A DNA stretch of 23,897 bases, taken from JANMMJ01 sp964543235. Its GTDB lineage: Bacteria; Pseudomonadota; Alphaproteobacteria; Rhizobiales; Aestuariivirgaceae. The DNA is taken from NCBI GenBank assembly GCA_964543235.1, contig CAZIXE010000055.1, positions 1-23,897 on the forward strand. Reading direction: 5' to 3'. How positions within the stretch are numbered: position 1 is the stretch's first letter; each line of letters starts with the position of its first letter. The notes beneath the pieces were generated by a model. It worked only from the letters and a program-made list of their open reading frames with translations. It ran no database searches and had not been told where the DNA came from. The position numbers were made by a program, and so were the translations under genes. Shown here piece by piece: positions 8,132 through 15,901 of this stretch.

Positions 8132-9406
8132 ATGACAAAGAAACCCGCCAAGAAGCGCCAACGCGCTCGCCCCGACGCGCAGACCTTCGTTGCCACCGAG
8201 AAGCTCAAGTACCAATCGGTGGAACTGCCGGACGGTTCCCGCACCGAAGGCCACGATCGCAGCTATCTGAACGACGTGATCTTCGCCGGTGGCTTCGAGG
8301 GAAAGACACTGCTCGATATCGGGTGCTTTCTCGGCTACTTCTGCCTCGAAGCGATGAAGCGCGGCGCCAAGGCCGCGACCGGCATCGAAGCCGATCCCGA
8401 AAGCGTGCACCAGGCGGAGGAGATTGCCAGGCTGCATGACGTCGATGCCGAGTTCATCTGCGGGGATTTCGAGCGCTACGATTTCAAGGGCCGGCAGTTC
8501 GACACGGTGATCTGCCTGAACGTCACGCACCACATGATGAATCCGATCGGCGCCATTCACAAGATGATGGCTCTTTCGAGAGACCGCATCATTATCGAGT
8601 TTGCGAGGCCCGGCCTGCGCGACCTGATCAGCCGTTCGCTCAATCCCTTCGCGATAGTGCTCAATACCCTGCCGGCCATCCTGCTCGGCAATCCGCGCAA
8701 GGGCTACGATGTGCTGTCCCGCACCTATCTGTTCACCGCGAAGTCGCTTCAGGTTATCTTCAACACTCACACCAATCTCTACGAGCCGCTAATCATCAAG
8801 CATTCGCCCTTCAAGGGTCGCATGATCATGGAGGCGCGGCGCCGCCGGATCGGCCATCTCGTGGTGGTGACCGGCCCGACCTCGAGCGGCAAGTCGACAC
8901 TGCTCAAGAACATCATGGCCGATGCGGCGCTGCGCAAGCGTCTCGGCCTGCCGGACACCGACTGGCATCTTGTGCCGTCCCACGACATCGACCTGCCGCG
9001 CGGGCCGGTTGGCGGTGTCGTGCTTCACTACGATCTGCTGCGTCCCTATCGCCGCAGCATCCGCACTTTCGCGCGCGATCCCCGCTGCGATCTGATCAAA
9101 TGCGCCGACAGGGTGACATTCATCACCCTCATGCCGCCAATCGCCACGCTGATGAAGCGTCTCGAGACCAATGAACTGTCGGGGCGCACCAGCCGCGGCG
9201 CCAAGCGGCAGCGCCATCTCGCCGAGCGCTACGAGGATCCGCGCTTCCTCGAAGCCTGGTATCAGGCGTGGATGGACTACACCGCCGCCTACAAGGCCAA
9301 GACGGCCCGCCACCTCCTTTATCATGCCGACGGCGGGCGCGAGACGATCGACGATGCAAGAAACTGGAAAAAGGCCTACGCCAAGGCGGCAGCCAGGACC
9401 CCCTAA
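8132..9406 (+). CDS. two-domain protein: SAM methyltransferase fused to P-loop kinase-like domain
   Basis: The 424-residue protein combines two domains. Residues ~40-200 form a class I SAM-dependent methyltransferase, with motif I LLDIGCFLGYF (Asp62, Gly64, Gly68), the acidic TGIEADPESV after strand 2, and FDTVICLNVTHHM at motif IV. Residues ~240-400 form a P-loop nucleotide-binding domain, with Walker A GPTSSGKST (Gly248, Lys254, Ser255) preceded by the strand GHLVVVT. CADRVTFITL and RTSRGAKRQRHLAERYEDP follow. The fold resembles small-molecule kinases or sulfotransferases, but I cannot name a substrate. The start is the ATG at 8132, without a strong ribosome binding site. It heads a run of four plus-strand genes. 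A diverged relative (12118-13401) and a decayed copy of its P-loop domain (13483-13944) lie in the same block. Confidence 0.78.
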   Translation: MTKKPAKKRQRARPDAQTFVATEKLKYQSVELPDGSRTEGHDRSYLNDVIFAGGFEGKTLLDIGCFLGYFCLEAMKRGAKAATGIEADPESVHQAEEIARLHDVDAEFICGDFERYDFKGRQFDTVICLNVTHHMMNPIGAIHKMMALSRDRIIIEFARPGLRDLISRSLNPFAIVLNTLPAILLGNPRKGYDVLSRTYLFTAKSLQVIFNTHTNLYEPLIIKHSPFKGRMIMEARRRRIGHLVVVTGPTSSGKSTLLKNIMADAALRKRLGLPDTDWHLVPSHDIDLPRGPVGGVVLHYDLLRPYRRSIRTFARDPRCDLIKCADRVTFITLMPPIATLMKRLETNELSGRTSRGAKRQRHLAERYEDPRFLEAWYQAWMDYTAAYKAKTARHLLYHADGGRETIDDARNWKKAYAKAAARTP

Positions 9407-9407
9407 G

Positions 9408-10049
9408 ATGATCGACGCCAAACCCAGGCCGCTGCTGCGCAAGCTGAAGAAGACGGCACGTATCCTGCGCCTCAAACCCTTCTATCAGGAACAACGCGGT
9501 TCAGTGTTCGCCGAACGTTGGGCCATGCTGTCGGCGCATCTGACGGCGGATGATCATTCGCTCATCGATATCGGCTGCAACATCGGACAGTTCACAGCGG
9601 CAGCTGCACAGCGCGGCATGTTCGCCATCGGCATCGACGCGTTCGAGGAGGTGGTGGCGCGGGCGCGGTCACTGCATCGGAACGTTCAGAACCTGAGTTT
9701 CGCCTGGAGCGAGTTCGGTCCCGACACGGTGCGCCTGCTGCCGCCCGTGGATGTCATTTTCTGCCTGTCCGTCCACCATTACTGGTCACGAAGCCATGGC
9801 GAGCAGGCCGCCTGGGACATGATTGGCGCGCTGGCGGCGAAGTCGGGCAAGCTGTTCTTCGAACCTGCCAGTTCACACCGCCGCTACGGGGAGTCCAGGC
9901 CTGATTTCGCCGAGAACGACGCCGTGTCGATCGATGATTACGTCAGGCGGGGGTTTGCCCGCGTGGCGCCCCGCAAGAAGGTCGTTTCGCTGGGCGCCAC
10001 GGCATCGATCCGCAACGAGGCGTTTCGAACGCTCTATCTCATTTCCTGA
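9408..10049 (+). CDS. class I SAM-dependent methyltransferase
   Basis: This is a 213-residue methyltransferase. Motif I is SLIDIGCNIGQFTAAAA, the residue after strand 2 is Asp in AIGIDAFEEVV, and motif IV is VDVIFCLSVHHYW. It resembles the N-terminal half of the preceding two-domain protein (DIGC..G.F and CLxVxHH), so the two probably share ancestry. I start it at the ATG at 9408 (MIDAKPRPLLRKLKK), one base after the upstream stop, which implies translational coupling; the open frame further upstream is only overlap with the previous gene. The basic N-terminal helix may bind a substrate or membrane. The acceptor is unknown. Confidence 0.8.
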   Translation: MIDAKPRPLLRKLKKTARILRLKPFYQEQRGSVFAERWAMLSAHLTADDHSLIDIGCNIGQFTAAAAQRGMFAIGIDAFEEVVARARSLHRNVQNLSFAWSEFGPDTVRLLPPVDVIFCLSVHHYWSRSHGEQAAWDMIGALAAKSGKLFFEPASSHRRYGESRPDFAENDAVSIDDYVRRGFARVAPRKKVVSLGATASIRNEAFRTLYLIS

Positions 10050-10053
10050 GTTC

Positions 10054-11139
10054 ATGGCGAAAGACGTAAAGGACTGGGGGCACGATATCGGCTTGGCCTT
10101 GTCGATGCTCACGCGGGCCGAGGCCGAGGTTCCCGCCATTGCCCGCCAGGCAGAGTCTCGTGCCTTCCGCCAGATCGGGAGATGGATCCTTCCGGAGCAA
10201 TATCTGCCGCCAGGACTGGGACGCTGGGAGCCGCCCGGCGGACTGCTCCGCATATTGCGGGCGGACAAGCTCGGCCAGTGGCAGCTCAGGGCACTCGCGG
10301 CAAGATCGCGAAGGCTCATGCTCCATTCGGCCGCCGACGCCATATTGCTGAAGGCCAATCTGCGGGCTTTCTACCTGGCAGCCGGCATCACTCTCAAACT
10401 CCCCAACCCCGGCCGGCCGGCGAGCTCGGAGCGGTTGCGGCAGGAAATCGCCTGCCGATCGCAGTTCCGACAGTGTCGGGACGTCCGGACGCCCGGGCTT
10501 GTTCATGTCCCCAGGGACGAAGGCTTCATCGCCGAGGAGCTGCTGCGTGCAGATCCCATTGCGCGCACGATGCTCGATCCCGCCGAAGTCGCCAGGCGCT
10601 ACCTTGCATGGCAGGACGTGAACGGCCTGGCAATCAAGTCCTGCGCGGCAGCGGTGGATCTTGAAGAAGAGTTGCCGATACTCCTCGATTACTGCGCAGC
10701 CAAGCGGATCGACGTGAAGCGGCTTGAGGCTGCGGTACGCGCGGCGGCTGCGTCCGGCAGGCCCCTGGTTTGTGGCATGTGCAACGGCGATCTCACCGTA
10801 ACCAACCTCATGTACGCGCCCGACACGCTCTACATCGTTGACTGGGAATGGGCGTCGCGTGATCTGATCCTTGCGGATGCGGTGCGCCTCGGCACCCAGC
10901 TGGACGGCTATGCGCGGGCCGCACTGGCTGAATTCATGCGGCTTCCCATCGCGGGTGAGGTGAGGCTCATGGACCCGATACAGCAATATGTCGTGGCGGT
11001 AGCCCATGTTGCTGCGCAGCGACTCAAGCGGCGCCAGGACTTTGTGAGCGAGGCCGACAGCACGGCATATGCCCGGCGCGTGAAGACCCGCATCGAGGAG
11101 ATCGTCCGGCTCGGCAACCAGCTCGCGGCAAGCGGATAG
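10054..11139 (+). CDS. aminoglycoside phosphotransferase/choline kinase-like protein
   Basis: The 361-residue product looks like a member of the APH/choline-kinase/LPS-kinase superfamily. The catalytic segment is CNGDLTVTNLMY (Asp246, Asn251), followed by the metal-binding LYIVDWEWAS (Asp263). A candidate ATP-binding lysine region is TLKLPNPGRPASSERLRQEI. The usual HGD is NGD here, so the histidine before the catalytic Asp is replaced by Asn. The N-terminal ~110 residues are arginine-rich and unassigned. The start is taken as the ATG at 10054, four bases after the upstream methyltransferase stop; a longer open frame overlaps that gene and is rejected. It likely phosphorylates a sugar or lipid headgroup, but this is inference. 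Confidence 0.72.
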   Translation: MAKDVKDWGHDIGLALSMLTRAEAEVPAIARQAESRAFRQIGRWILPEQYLPPGLGRWEPPGGLLRILRADKLGQWQLRALAARSRRLMLHSAADAILLKANLRAFYLAAGITLKLPNPGRPASSERLRQEIACRSQFRQCRDVRTPGLVHVPRDEGFIAEELLRADPIARTMLDPAEVARRYLAWQDVNGLAIKSCAAAVDLEEELPILLDYCAAKRIDVKRLEAAVRAAAASGRPLVCGMCNGDLTVTNLMYAPDTLYIVDWEWASRDLILADAVRLGTQLDGYARAALAEFMRLPIAGEVRLMDPIQQYVVAVAHVAAQRLKRRQDFVSEADSTAYARRVKTRIEEIVRLGNQLAASG

Positions 11140-11241
11140 ACAGGCTGGACAAGCCATGGTAAGCGGCCTGCGTTTTCCCATGACAGTTTCACGACAAGCG
11201 AGGCCAGCGCCTGCGCGATCCTCATCAAAGCTCAGCCGCAC

Positions 11242-12081
11242 ATGAACATATCGGTCTTCTCCAAACTCGATTCCCGGGACGTCAATACCTCACCCTATGC
11301 CCATCTGGTTCGCGACGGGGCATTGGATCAAGCGATTTATGAGCGGCTGGCCCGTGATTTTCCGCCGCCCGAGCGCTTTGTCGGGGACATGCAGCCCGGC
11401 AACAACCAGGCCATTCGAATCCCCGCCAAGGACATCGTCGGGAACAGCGAATTTTCGCCGGAGTGGCAGGAGTTCTTCCGGTTCCATACATCGCAGGACT
11501 TCTGGAAGGACATTGTCCGGGTGATGGGCGACGCCATCCGGAAGGCCCATCCGGCGCTGGAGGCCAGAATGGGCAAGCCGCTCGAGCAATGGACAGTGAA
11601 GCGGCGCGGCACCGATCAGACGGGGGACATCATCATGGACGCCCTGTTCGTGGTGAATACGCCGGTGCGGACCATGGGTTCTGTCAGGCCCGCCCATGTC
11701 GACAATGAAGACGAAATCTGGGCAGGGCTTCTGTACATGCGCCCGGACGACGATCCGACCACCGGCGGCGATCTTGCTATCTATCATTTCAAATCGCGGC
11801 CGGCGTTTGGCGGGCACTATGCACCCCTGTCGGCGGTCCACGAGGACAAGGTGGTCAGCTATCAGGCCAACAGGCTCGTGTCGTTCGTCAACTCGGAACT
11901 CAGCATCCACGGGGTGACGCCGCGGCCGATCACCGATCGTTACCGGCGCTACATCAACATGGTGGCGCTGCTGCCGTTCAAGGGTTTCACGCTGCCCAAG
12001 ATGTCGCCGCTGGGACAGGTGAAGTTCTGGATGGAGCGGCGAAAGACCAAATCACACGGTGTGATGGCGAAGAGCCGCTAG
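11242..12081 (+). CDS. 2-oxoglutarate/Fe(II)-dependent oxygenase family protein
   Basis: This 279-residue protein has the facial-triad pattern of 2OG-Fe(II) oxygenases. HxD is His152 and Asp154 in RPAHVDNEDEIWAGLLYM, the distal His223 is in SIHGVTPR, and an arginine about ten residues later (DRYRRYINMVAL) is suited to bind 2-oxoglutarate. RPDDDPTTGGDLAIY is characteristic of the prolyl-4-hydroxylase-like group. The start is the ATG at 11242; there is no good ribosome binding site, and a 102-bp gap without obvious features separates it from the kinase gene. Its substrate may be a sugar, lipid or peptide of the same pathway. Four genes in one direction (8132-12081) suggest one transcription unit. 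Confidence 0.8.
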   Translation: MNISVFSKLDSRDVNTSPYAHLVRDGALDQAIYERLARDFPPPERFVGDMQPGNNQAIRIPAKDIVGNSEFSPEWQEFFRFHTSQDFWKDIVRVMGDAIRKAHPALEARMGKPLEQWTVKRRGTDQTGDIIMDALFVVNTPVRTMGSVRPAHVDNEDEIWAGLLYMRPDDDPTTGGDLAIYHFKSRPAFGGHYAPLSAVHEDKVVSYQANRLVSFVNSELSIHGVTPRPITDRYRRYINMVALLPFKGFTLPKMSPLGQVKFWMERRKTKSHGVMAKSR

Positions 12082-12117
12082 CAGCTCCACCAGTCCGACG
12101 GCTTCCGGACGGGTCCT

Positions 12118-13401
12118 TCAGGGGCGTGCCGCAATCATGCTGCGCCACTCGTCGACGGTGCCGATCCTATAGTCAGGCTCCTGATGAATTACCTGCACCC
12201 TCTGGCAGTGCGCCTCGGCAAAATCAAACCAGTCCCGGTACATGCGGACGAAATTACCAGTATCGCCGTAGAGCTTGAGCAACCGGGCAGCCTTACGCCG
12301 GGCATAGGCCGAGCGGACGTAGAATGGGTTCCCGCCGACTGATTTTTCGGAGTGTCCGTTCCCGTGAACGCCCAGAGATTTTGCAAGTTTTCGCCTGGCA
12401 TGGAGTCCGGACGAAAAGGCCGCCCCCGGCACTCGGTCCTGATGATAGCGCGCATGCTGGGTTTCGGGATCGAGCCAGAAAGTGGCAATACTCGCATCCT
12501 CGGCGCACAGAATCAGATCGAGAACGCCGTGGTGATGGCCGTGCACAGGGCCATGAACTTCCGGTGCGGTAATGTTGTACTGGACAACCATGGCGTCATG
12601 GTTGCAGTCGTCGCGATTGCCCAACAGATGGGCGTAGGTTGTGAATTCCCATGGCTTTGCCATGTCCATGTCCAGGGCCGCCGCGATCTCCGGCAGTTGG
12701 CCGGAACGCAGTCTGTCGAGGAATGTCGACTTGCCTACCGCATTGACACCGGCAAGAACCAGCAGCCGCCCGATGCGGCGCTTGCGGACCAGGAGCATGG
12801 TCTCGCCCGCAGCGCCGCCAGGCAAGCATTCGATGCTGGAAATATCCTGCCGCATTGATTTCAGAAAGGCTTCGATCAGCGACGGCGAGATGTTGAATGC
12901 CTGGTCCATGCCGCGCTTGCGCCGTGCCGGTACCAGAAACATTCCCGGCAACCGGTCCAACAGCGGCGCCGCAACGACACTGGGATCGGTACTCCAGTTT
13001 GCGCGGGACGATGGCCTCGAATGAACCAATTGAAGGCTGTCGCGGGTCGCCATCACCATGCGTTCCAGGACGGCCAGCGGATTGCGAAAGCAGACCAGGC
13101 TCTTGATGCTGAGGATGAAATCGTAAGCTCTCGAGATGTCGTTGCGTTCGACGTCCGAAGGTTCGCATTCGACACCGCTATGTCCGGAGAAGAGTTCTCT
13201 GAACCGATGGGGGGCGAGGCCACCGACCGTGACATTACCGCCGCGTGCCCGGATCGCGCTCACCAGCTCGGCGGGCGGTTCGCCGTAGATCAGTACCGAC
13301 CGTCCGACAAGGTTCGCAGGCAGGTGCACCGCCGGTTCGGCCCGCTGCTTGGTGGTTGCGTTCGCGATGCGATGTTCAGGCAAGACGTCTCGTCGATACA
13401 T
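12118..13401 (-). CDS. diverged methyltransferase-like/P-loop two-domain protein
   Basis: The 427-residue product has the same architecture as the gene at 8132. Its N-terminal half follows a methyltransferase-like fold, but motif I is degraded: where DxGxxxG is expected it reads VLIYGEPPAEL, so SAM binding is doubtful. The C-terminal half keeps a good Walker A, GVNAVGKST (about residues 218-226), after the strand GRLLVLA. DPETQHARYHQDR and a long C-terminal helix region follow. I start it at the ATG at 13401 (MYRRDVLPEH), which gives a length matching its relative (424 aa). A longer open frame to a TTG at 13584 runs into a decayed gene on the other strand. It is convergent with the oxygenase gene, 36 bp away. 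Confidence 0.68.
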   Translation of the reverse strand: MYRRDVLPEHRIANATTKQRAEPAVHLPANLVGRSVLIYGEPPAELVSAIRARGGNVTVGGLAPHRFRELFSGHSGVECEPSDVERNDISRAYDFILSIKSLVCFRNPLAVLERMVMATRDSLQLVHSRPSSRANWSTDPSVVAAPLLDRLPGMFLVPARRKRGMDQAFNISPSLIEAFLKSMRQDISSIECLPGGAAGETMLLVRKRRIGRLLVLAGVNAVGKSTFLDRLRSGQLPEIAAALDMDMAKPWEFTTYAHLLGNRDDCNHDAMVVQYNITAPEVHGPVHGHHHGVLDLILCAEDASIATFWLDPETQHARYHQDRVPGAAFSSGLHARRKLAKSLGVHGNGHSEKSVGGNPFYVRSAYARRKAARLLKLYGDTGNFVRMYRDWFDFAEAHCQRVQVIHQEPDYRIGTVDEWRSMIAARP

Positions 13402-13482
13402 TCTGGGGTTATATGCAGGAGGGCCTTCTGCCGTCTGCAATCGCACTTGCTCTATGCGCCAGACTACGGCAATGCAAGAGCC

Positions 13483-13944
13483 TGTCCGGCAACAGCGGGA
13501 AAGTCGGCGTTCTCCCGGCAGTTCATATCGGAGCAGGCTTCCGCCATCGAGCGCCGTATCGGGGTCAGCTTGAAGGAGAGGCAAGCCTTGCTGCTGGACA
13601 GGGAGTCAGGCAAGCCGCATGTGCCGCGGCTGGACGCGGTCGTCATGATCCACAGTATCCTGCGCGCGTTCAAGCGTAGCGGTTCGGTTTATGCGCGCGA
13701 TGAACTTCTCGACGTCATGGGATGCGCGGACCCGGTCGTTTTTGTTACACTATGGAAACCGGCCCCTGCCCTCGCCCGCGGTTACGAGAAATAGGTCTAC
13801 AAGAAGTTTAACGTCCCCTGGCAGACGAAGCGGCAGAAACGGATACAAGCGAACTACCACGACCCGGAACAGGTCAGGGATCACTACGATAAATGGCTTC
13901 AGTTCCTCAAGCGGCGCGAACGGATAGGTTCATATTTGATATGA
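13483..13944 (+). pseudogene. decayed copy of the P-loop kinase-like domain
   Basis: A plus-strand reading frame without a believable start encodes a relic of the P-loop domain seen at 8132. It begins with a damaged Walker A, CPATAGKS against GPTSSGKS. It continues through AVVMIHSILRAFKRS (compare GVVLHYDLLRPYRRS) and CADPVVFVTL (compare CADRVTFITL), then meets an in-frame TAG at 13792-13794. The same frame continues after the stop with NYHDPEQVRDHYDKWLQFL, matching RYEDPRFLEAWYQAWMDY, and ends at TGA 13942-13944. The methyltransferase half and start codon are missing. The stretch 13402-14068 therefore has no intact gene. The last 124 bp, before the glycosyltransferase, show nothing recognisable and are somewhat AT-richer. 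Confidence 0.65.
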
Positions 13945-14068
13945 CCGACCTGGACCGAGTTGTAATGTCACCTGCAGAATGGCGGCAAAAGATATAGTTT
14001 ACAGAGCGGAACAACTTGAATAAGAGGCGCATCCAGCCAAGGACCGTCCTCGAACAGATGAGTAAGCC

Positions 14069-14968
14069 ATGAAGAATACTGTGTTTATTCACACCAACGG
14101 CAAGCAGATCGGCGGCGCCATCGTATCGGCCCACTCGCTCAAGCGAAACTCGCGGACGCCCGATGCGTTCGACGTCAGAATCATCCGCCAGGAAGACTTT
14201 GCTTTCTTCCGCGAATTTGAGGGTCGAAAATTCAAGCGGGCGGGCGGCTGGCGAACCTGGAGGAATGATGATCTCCAGTCTTTTACGCCTACGCGGTTCA
14301 TGCCGCCTGAACTCATGGGCTACAAGGGCCGCGCAGTCGTGATCGACCCCGATGTGTTCGCCGTCGGAGACGTGAATGAACTGCTGACGCGTGACATGGG
14401 CGGCAAGGCGATCATGGCCAAGCGGCGTCCCGGTCACAACGGCCGTGACGACTATATTGCCTCGAGTGTCATGCTTCTGGACTGCGCCAGGCTCAGGCAC
14501 TGGAATGTCCGCAGGCAGTTCGAGGACATGTTCGAGGGGCGTCTCGATTATGACGACTGGATCGTGCTGGCCAACGAGCCCAAGGAATCAATCGGCTATC
14601 TCGAAGATGAATGGAACGACTTCGACCGCCTGACGGACCGGACGAAACTCATCCACAATACCAAACGCCGTACCCAGCCATGGAAGACCGGACTGCCCAT
14701 CGATTTTACCAACCGCATTCCGTTGATTTCCAAGCTTCTCCCGGAAAACGGCATCCGCCTTTGGGGCAAGTACAAGCGGCATCCCGATCCGCGGCAGGAG
14801 GCACTGTTCTTCGCACTGTTGCGCGAATGCCTGGAAAGCGGTGAGATCACCGAACAGCAGATCCGTGAGGAAATGCGGGCCAATCACCTCAGGCACGATG
14901 CCATGGAGATGGCGCGGACGGCACCCAGTGTCGAAACGGTTCTCGGTCAGGTCAGAATGGCTGCCTGA
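14069..14968 (+). CDS. GT-A fold glycosyltransferase (family 8-like)
   Basis: The 299-residue product looks like a GT8-type glycosyltransferase using a nucleotide-sugar donor and Mn2+. It begins KNTVFIHTNGKQIGGAIVSAHSLKRNS, typical of the first GT-A strand. It has the metal-binding DPD (Asp93, Asp95) in RAVVIDPDVFAVGDV. Near the end of the catalytic domain is LIHNTKRRTQPWKTG, whose His196 fits the conserved histidine of the family (compare the HYxGxxKPW pattern). The C-terminal helices after residue ~230 are unassigned. The start is the ATG at 14069, with no strong ribosome binding site. It shares the block with methyltransferases, a kinase and an exporter, supporting a glycan pathway. Confidence 0.78.
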   Translation: MKNTVFIHTNGKQIGGAIVSAHSLKRNSRTPDAFDVRIIRQEDFAFFREFEGRKFKRAGGWRTWRNDDLQSFTPTRFMPPELMGYKGRAVVIDPDVFAVGDVNELLTRDMGGKAIMAKRRPGHNGRDDYIASSVMLLDCARLRHWNVRRQFEDMFEGRLDYDDWIVLANEPKESIGYLEDEWNDFDRLTDRTKLIHNTKRRTQPWKTGLPIDFTNRIPLISKLLPENGIRLWGKYKRHPDPRQEALFFALLRECLESGEITEQQIREEMRANHLRHDAMEMARTAPSVETVLGQVRMAA

Positions 14969-15001
14969 ACATCGCGGCGGCAGTGTCATTGATTTGGGAG
15001 A

Positions 15002-15078
15002 TGGTACCGCTGCCCCGGCTCGAACGGGGGACCCCTAGATCCACAATCTAGTGCTCTAACCAACTGAGCTACAGCGGC
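15002..15078 (-). tRNA. tRNA-His (GTG anticodon), CCA encoded
   Basis: Read on the minus strand, the 77-nt sequence folds as a cloverleaf: acceptor GCCGCTG/CAGCGGT, a D arm with AGCTCAGTTGGTTAGAGC, anticodon stem CTAGA/TCTAG around the loop TTGTGGA, and a T arm with GTTCGAG. The anticodon is GTG (His). The 3' CCA is encoded (15002-15004). The base before position 1 is T, so G-1 is not encoded; the discriminator is A73, and position 1 pairs as G1:U72. This combination is known for tRNA-His in a large alphaproteobacterial clade, whose HisRS has changed its recognition to match. Confidence 0.95.
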
Positions 15079-15150
15079 ACGCCGCGAAAGCGGTCGCAAC
15101 CTAGTCGCAAGACCTGACGACTGCAAGCGTAACCGTCGCCGCAACAACAG

Positions 15151-15176
15151 AAAGGCCCGTCCGGAAACGGGCCTTT
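15151..15176 (-). terminator. hairpin terminator downstream of the phasin gene
   Basis: A perfect 10-bp stem, AAAGGCCCGT/ACGGGCCTTT, with a 6-nt loop lies 51 bp past the phasin stop. On the minus strand it is followed by CTGTTGTTG, a moderately T-rich tail. It probably ends phasin transcription before the tRNA-His gene, although the symmetric A/T flanks would also let it work on the other strand. Confidence 0.7.
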
Positions 15177-15227
15177 GAGTTGCACGCGGCCAGGGAGGAA
15201 AAGCCGCGCGCGGTGTCTATCACCCAA

Positions 15228-15686
15228 TCAGGCTGCGAAGCTCTTGCCCAAGCTGCCCCAGGTGCGGGACAGGCCGTCCTGGACCGGCTTTGCCGTTTCC
15301 TTGGCAAGTGCCACGAACAGCTCGCTCATTTCGGCCGCCTGCTTGGAGAAGGCCTCCAGCTGCGCCTTGGCAAATTCCTGGTTGAGGGCAAAGAGATCCG
15401 TGGGGGCCTTCACTGCAACAGCCTTGCGGGCAAAGGCGAAGGCCGAATTGACGTTCGATTGAGCGATTTCCATGGCCTTGAGCTGCAGGTCAGCGGCGCG
15501 GGACTTGAAGGCGCTGGCGGCGGCGTCGAAGGCCTGGACATTCTCGTGGGCGACTTCACCGGCCTTATTGAAGACAGCTTCAGCCTGATCGAAAGACTTG
15601 GTGGCAAAATCGGCAGCTGCCGCTGTGACTTCGGTGCCGATGGCCGCGGCCTCGCCGGCTGCATCGAGTTTTGGCTTTTTGGTCAT
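15228..15686 (-). CDS. phasin family protein
   Basis: The 152-residue product is a small, helical, alanine-rich protein with no cysteines, typical of phasins that coat polyhydroxyalkanoate granules. ADFATKSFDQAEAVFNKAGEVAHENVQAFDAAASAFKS and EIAQSNVNSAFAFARKAVAVKAPTDLFALNQEFAKAQLEAFSKQAAEMSELF fit the Phasin_2 pattern. The start is the ATG at 15686 (MTKKPKLDAAG), preceded by AAGGAG at 15692-15697. The longer open frame upstream is rejected because this ribosome binding site is strong. A hairpin terminator follows. No PHA synthase gene is in the window, so a role in PHA storage is inference from the family. Confidence 0.85.
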   Translation of the reverse strand: MTKKPKLDAAGEAAAIGTEVTAAAADFATKSFDQAEAVFNKAGEVAHENVQAFDAAASAFKSRAADLQLKAMEIAQSNVNSAFAFARKAVAVKAPTDLFALNQEFAKAQLEAFSKQAAEMSELFVALAKETAKPVQDGLSRTWGSLGKSFAA

Positions 15687-15901
15687 TCCCGTCTCCTTGG
15701 ATCTTGATGGCACGAATATAGTGCAGCCTATTGTGCATTGCAACATGATTTTGCGCCGCACAATGTTTACCACGCCATGCGAATGGTTAGCGAAAGGTGG
15801 ACGAATTGTCTCAAATTTGGCAATGATTTGAAAAACAAGCCGTTAGCTGGGCGCCGCTGGCTGCCGGGCAGGCGCTGAGGATTGCAGCACCGGATACGCA
15901 T

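Noticed and set aside
10039..11241. 400-codon antisense open frame over the APH-like kinase gene
   Set aside because: The plus frame has a coherent kinase motif set and operon spacing. The antisense product shows no family pattern.
12093..12110. Short hairpin GTCCG/CGGAC between the oxygenase gene and the convergent gene
   Set aside because: A 5-bp stem without a T-run in GC-rich DNA is too weak to call a terminator.
13402..13584. 61-residue N-terminal extension of the gene at 12118 to a TTG start
   Set aside because: The extension overlaps the decayed plus-strand P-loop gene, has no match in the related protein at 8132, and lacks a ribosome binding site.
6139..14968. Genomic island or insertion-sequence origin for the accessory block
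   Set aside because: I saw no transposase, integrase, terminal inverted repeat or attachment-site duplication. The tRNA-His at 15002 is nearby, but no second copy of its 3' end is visible in the window.
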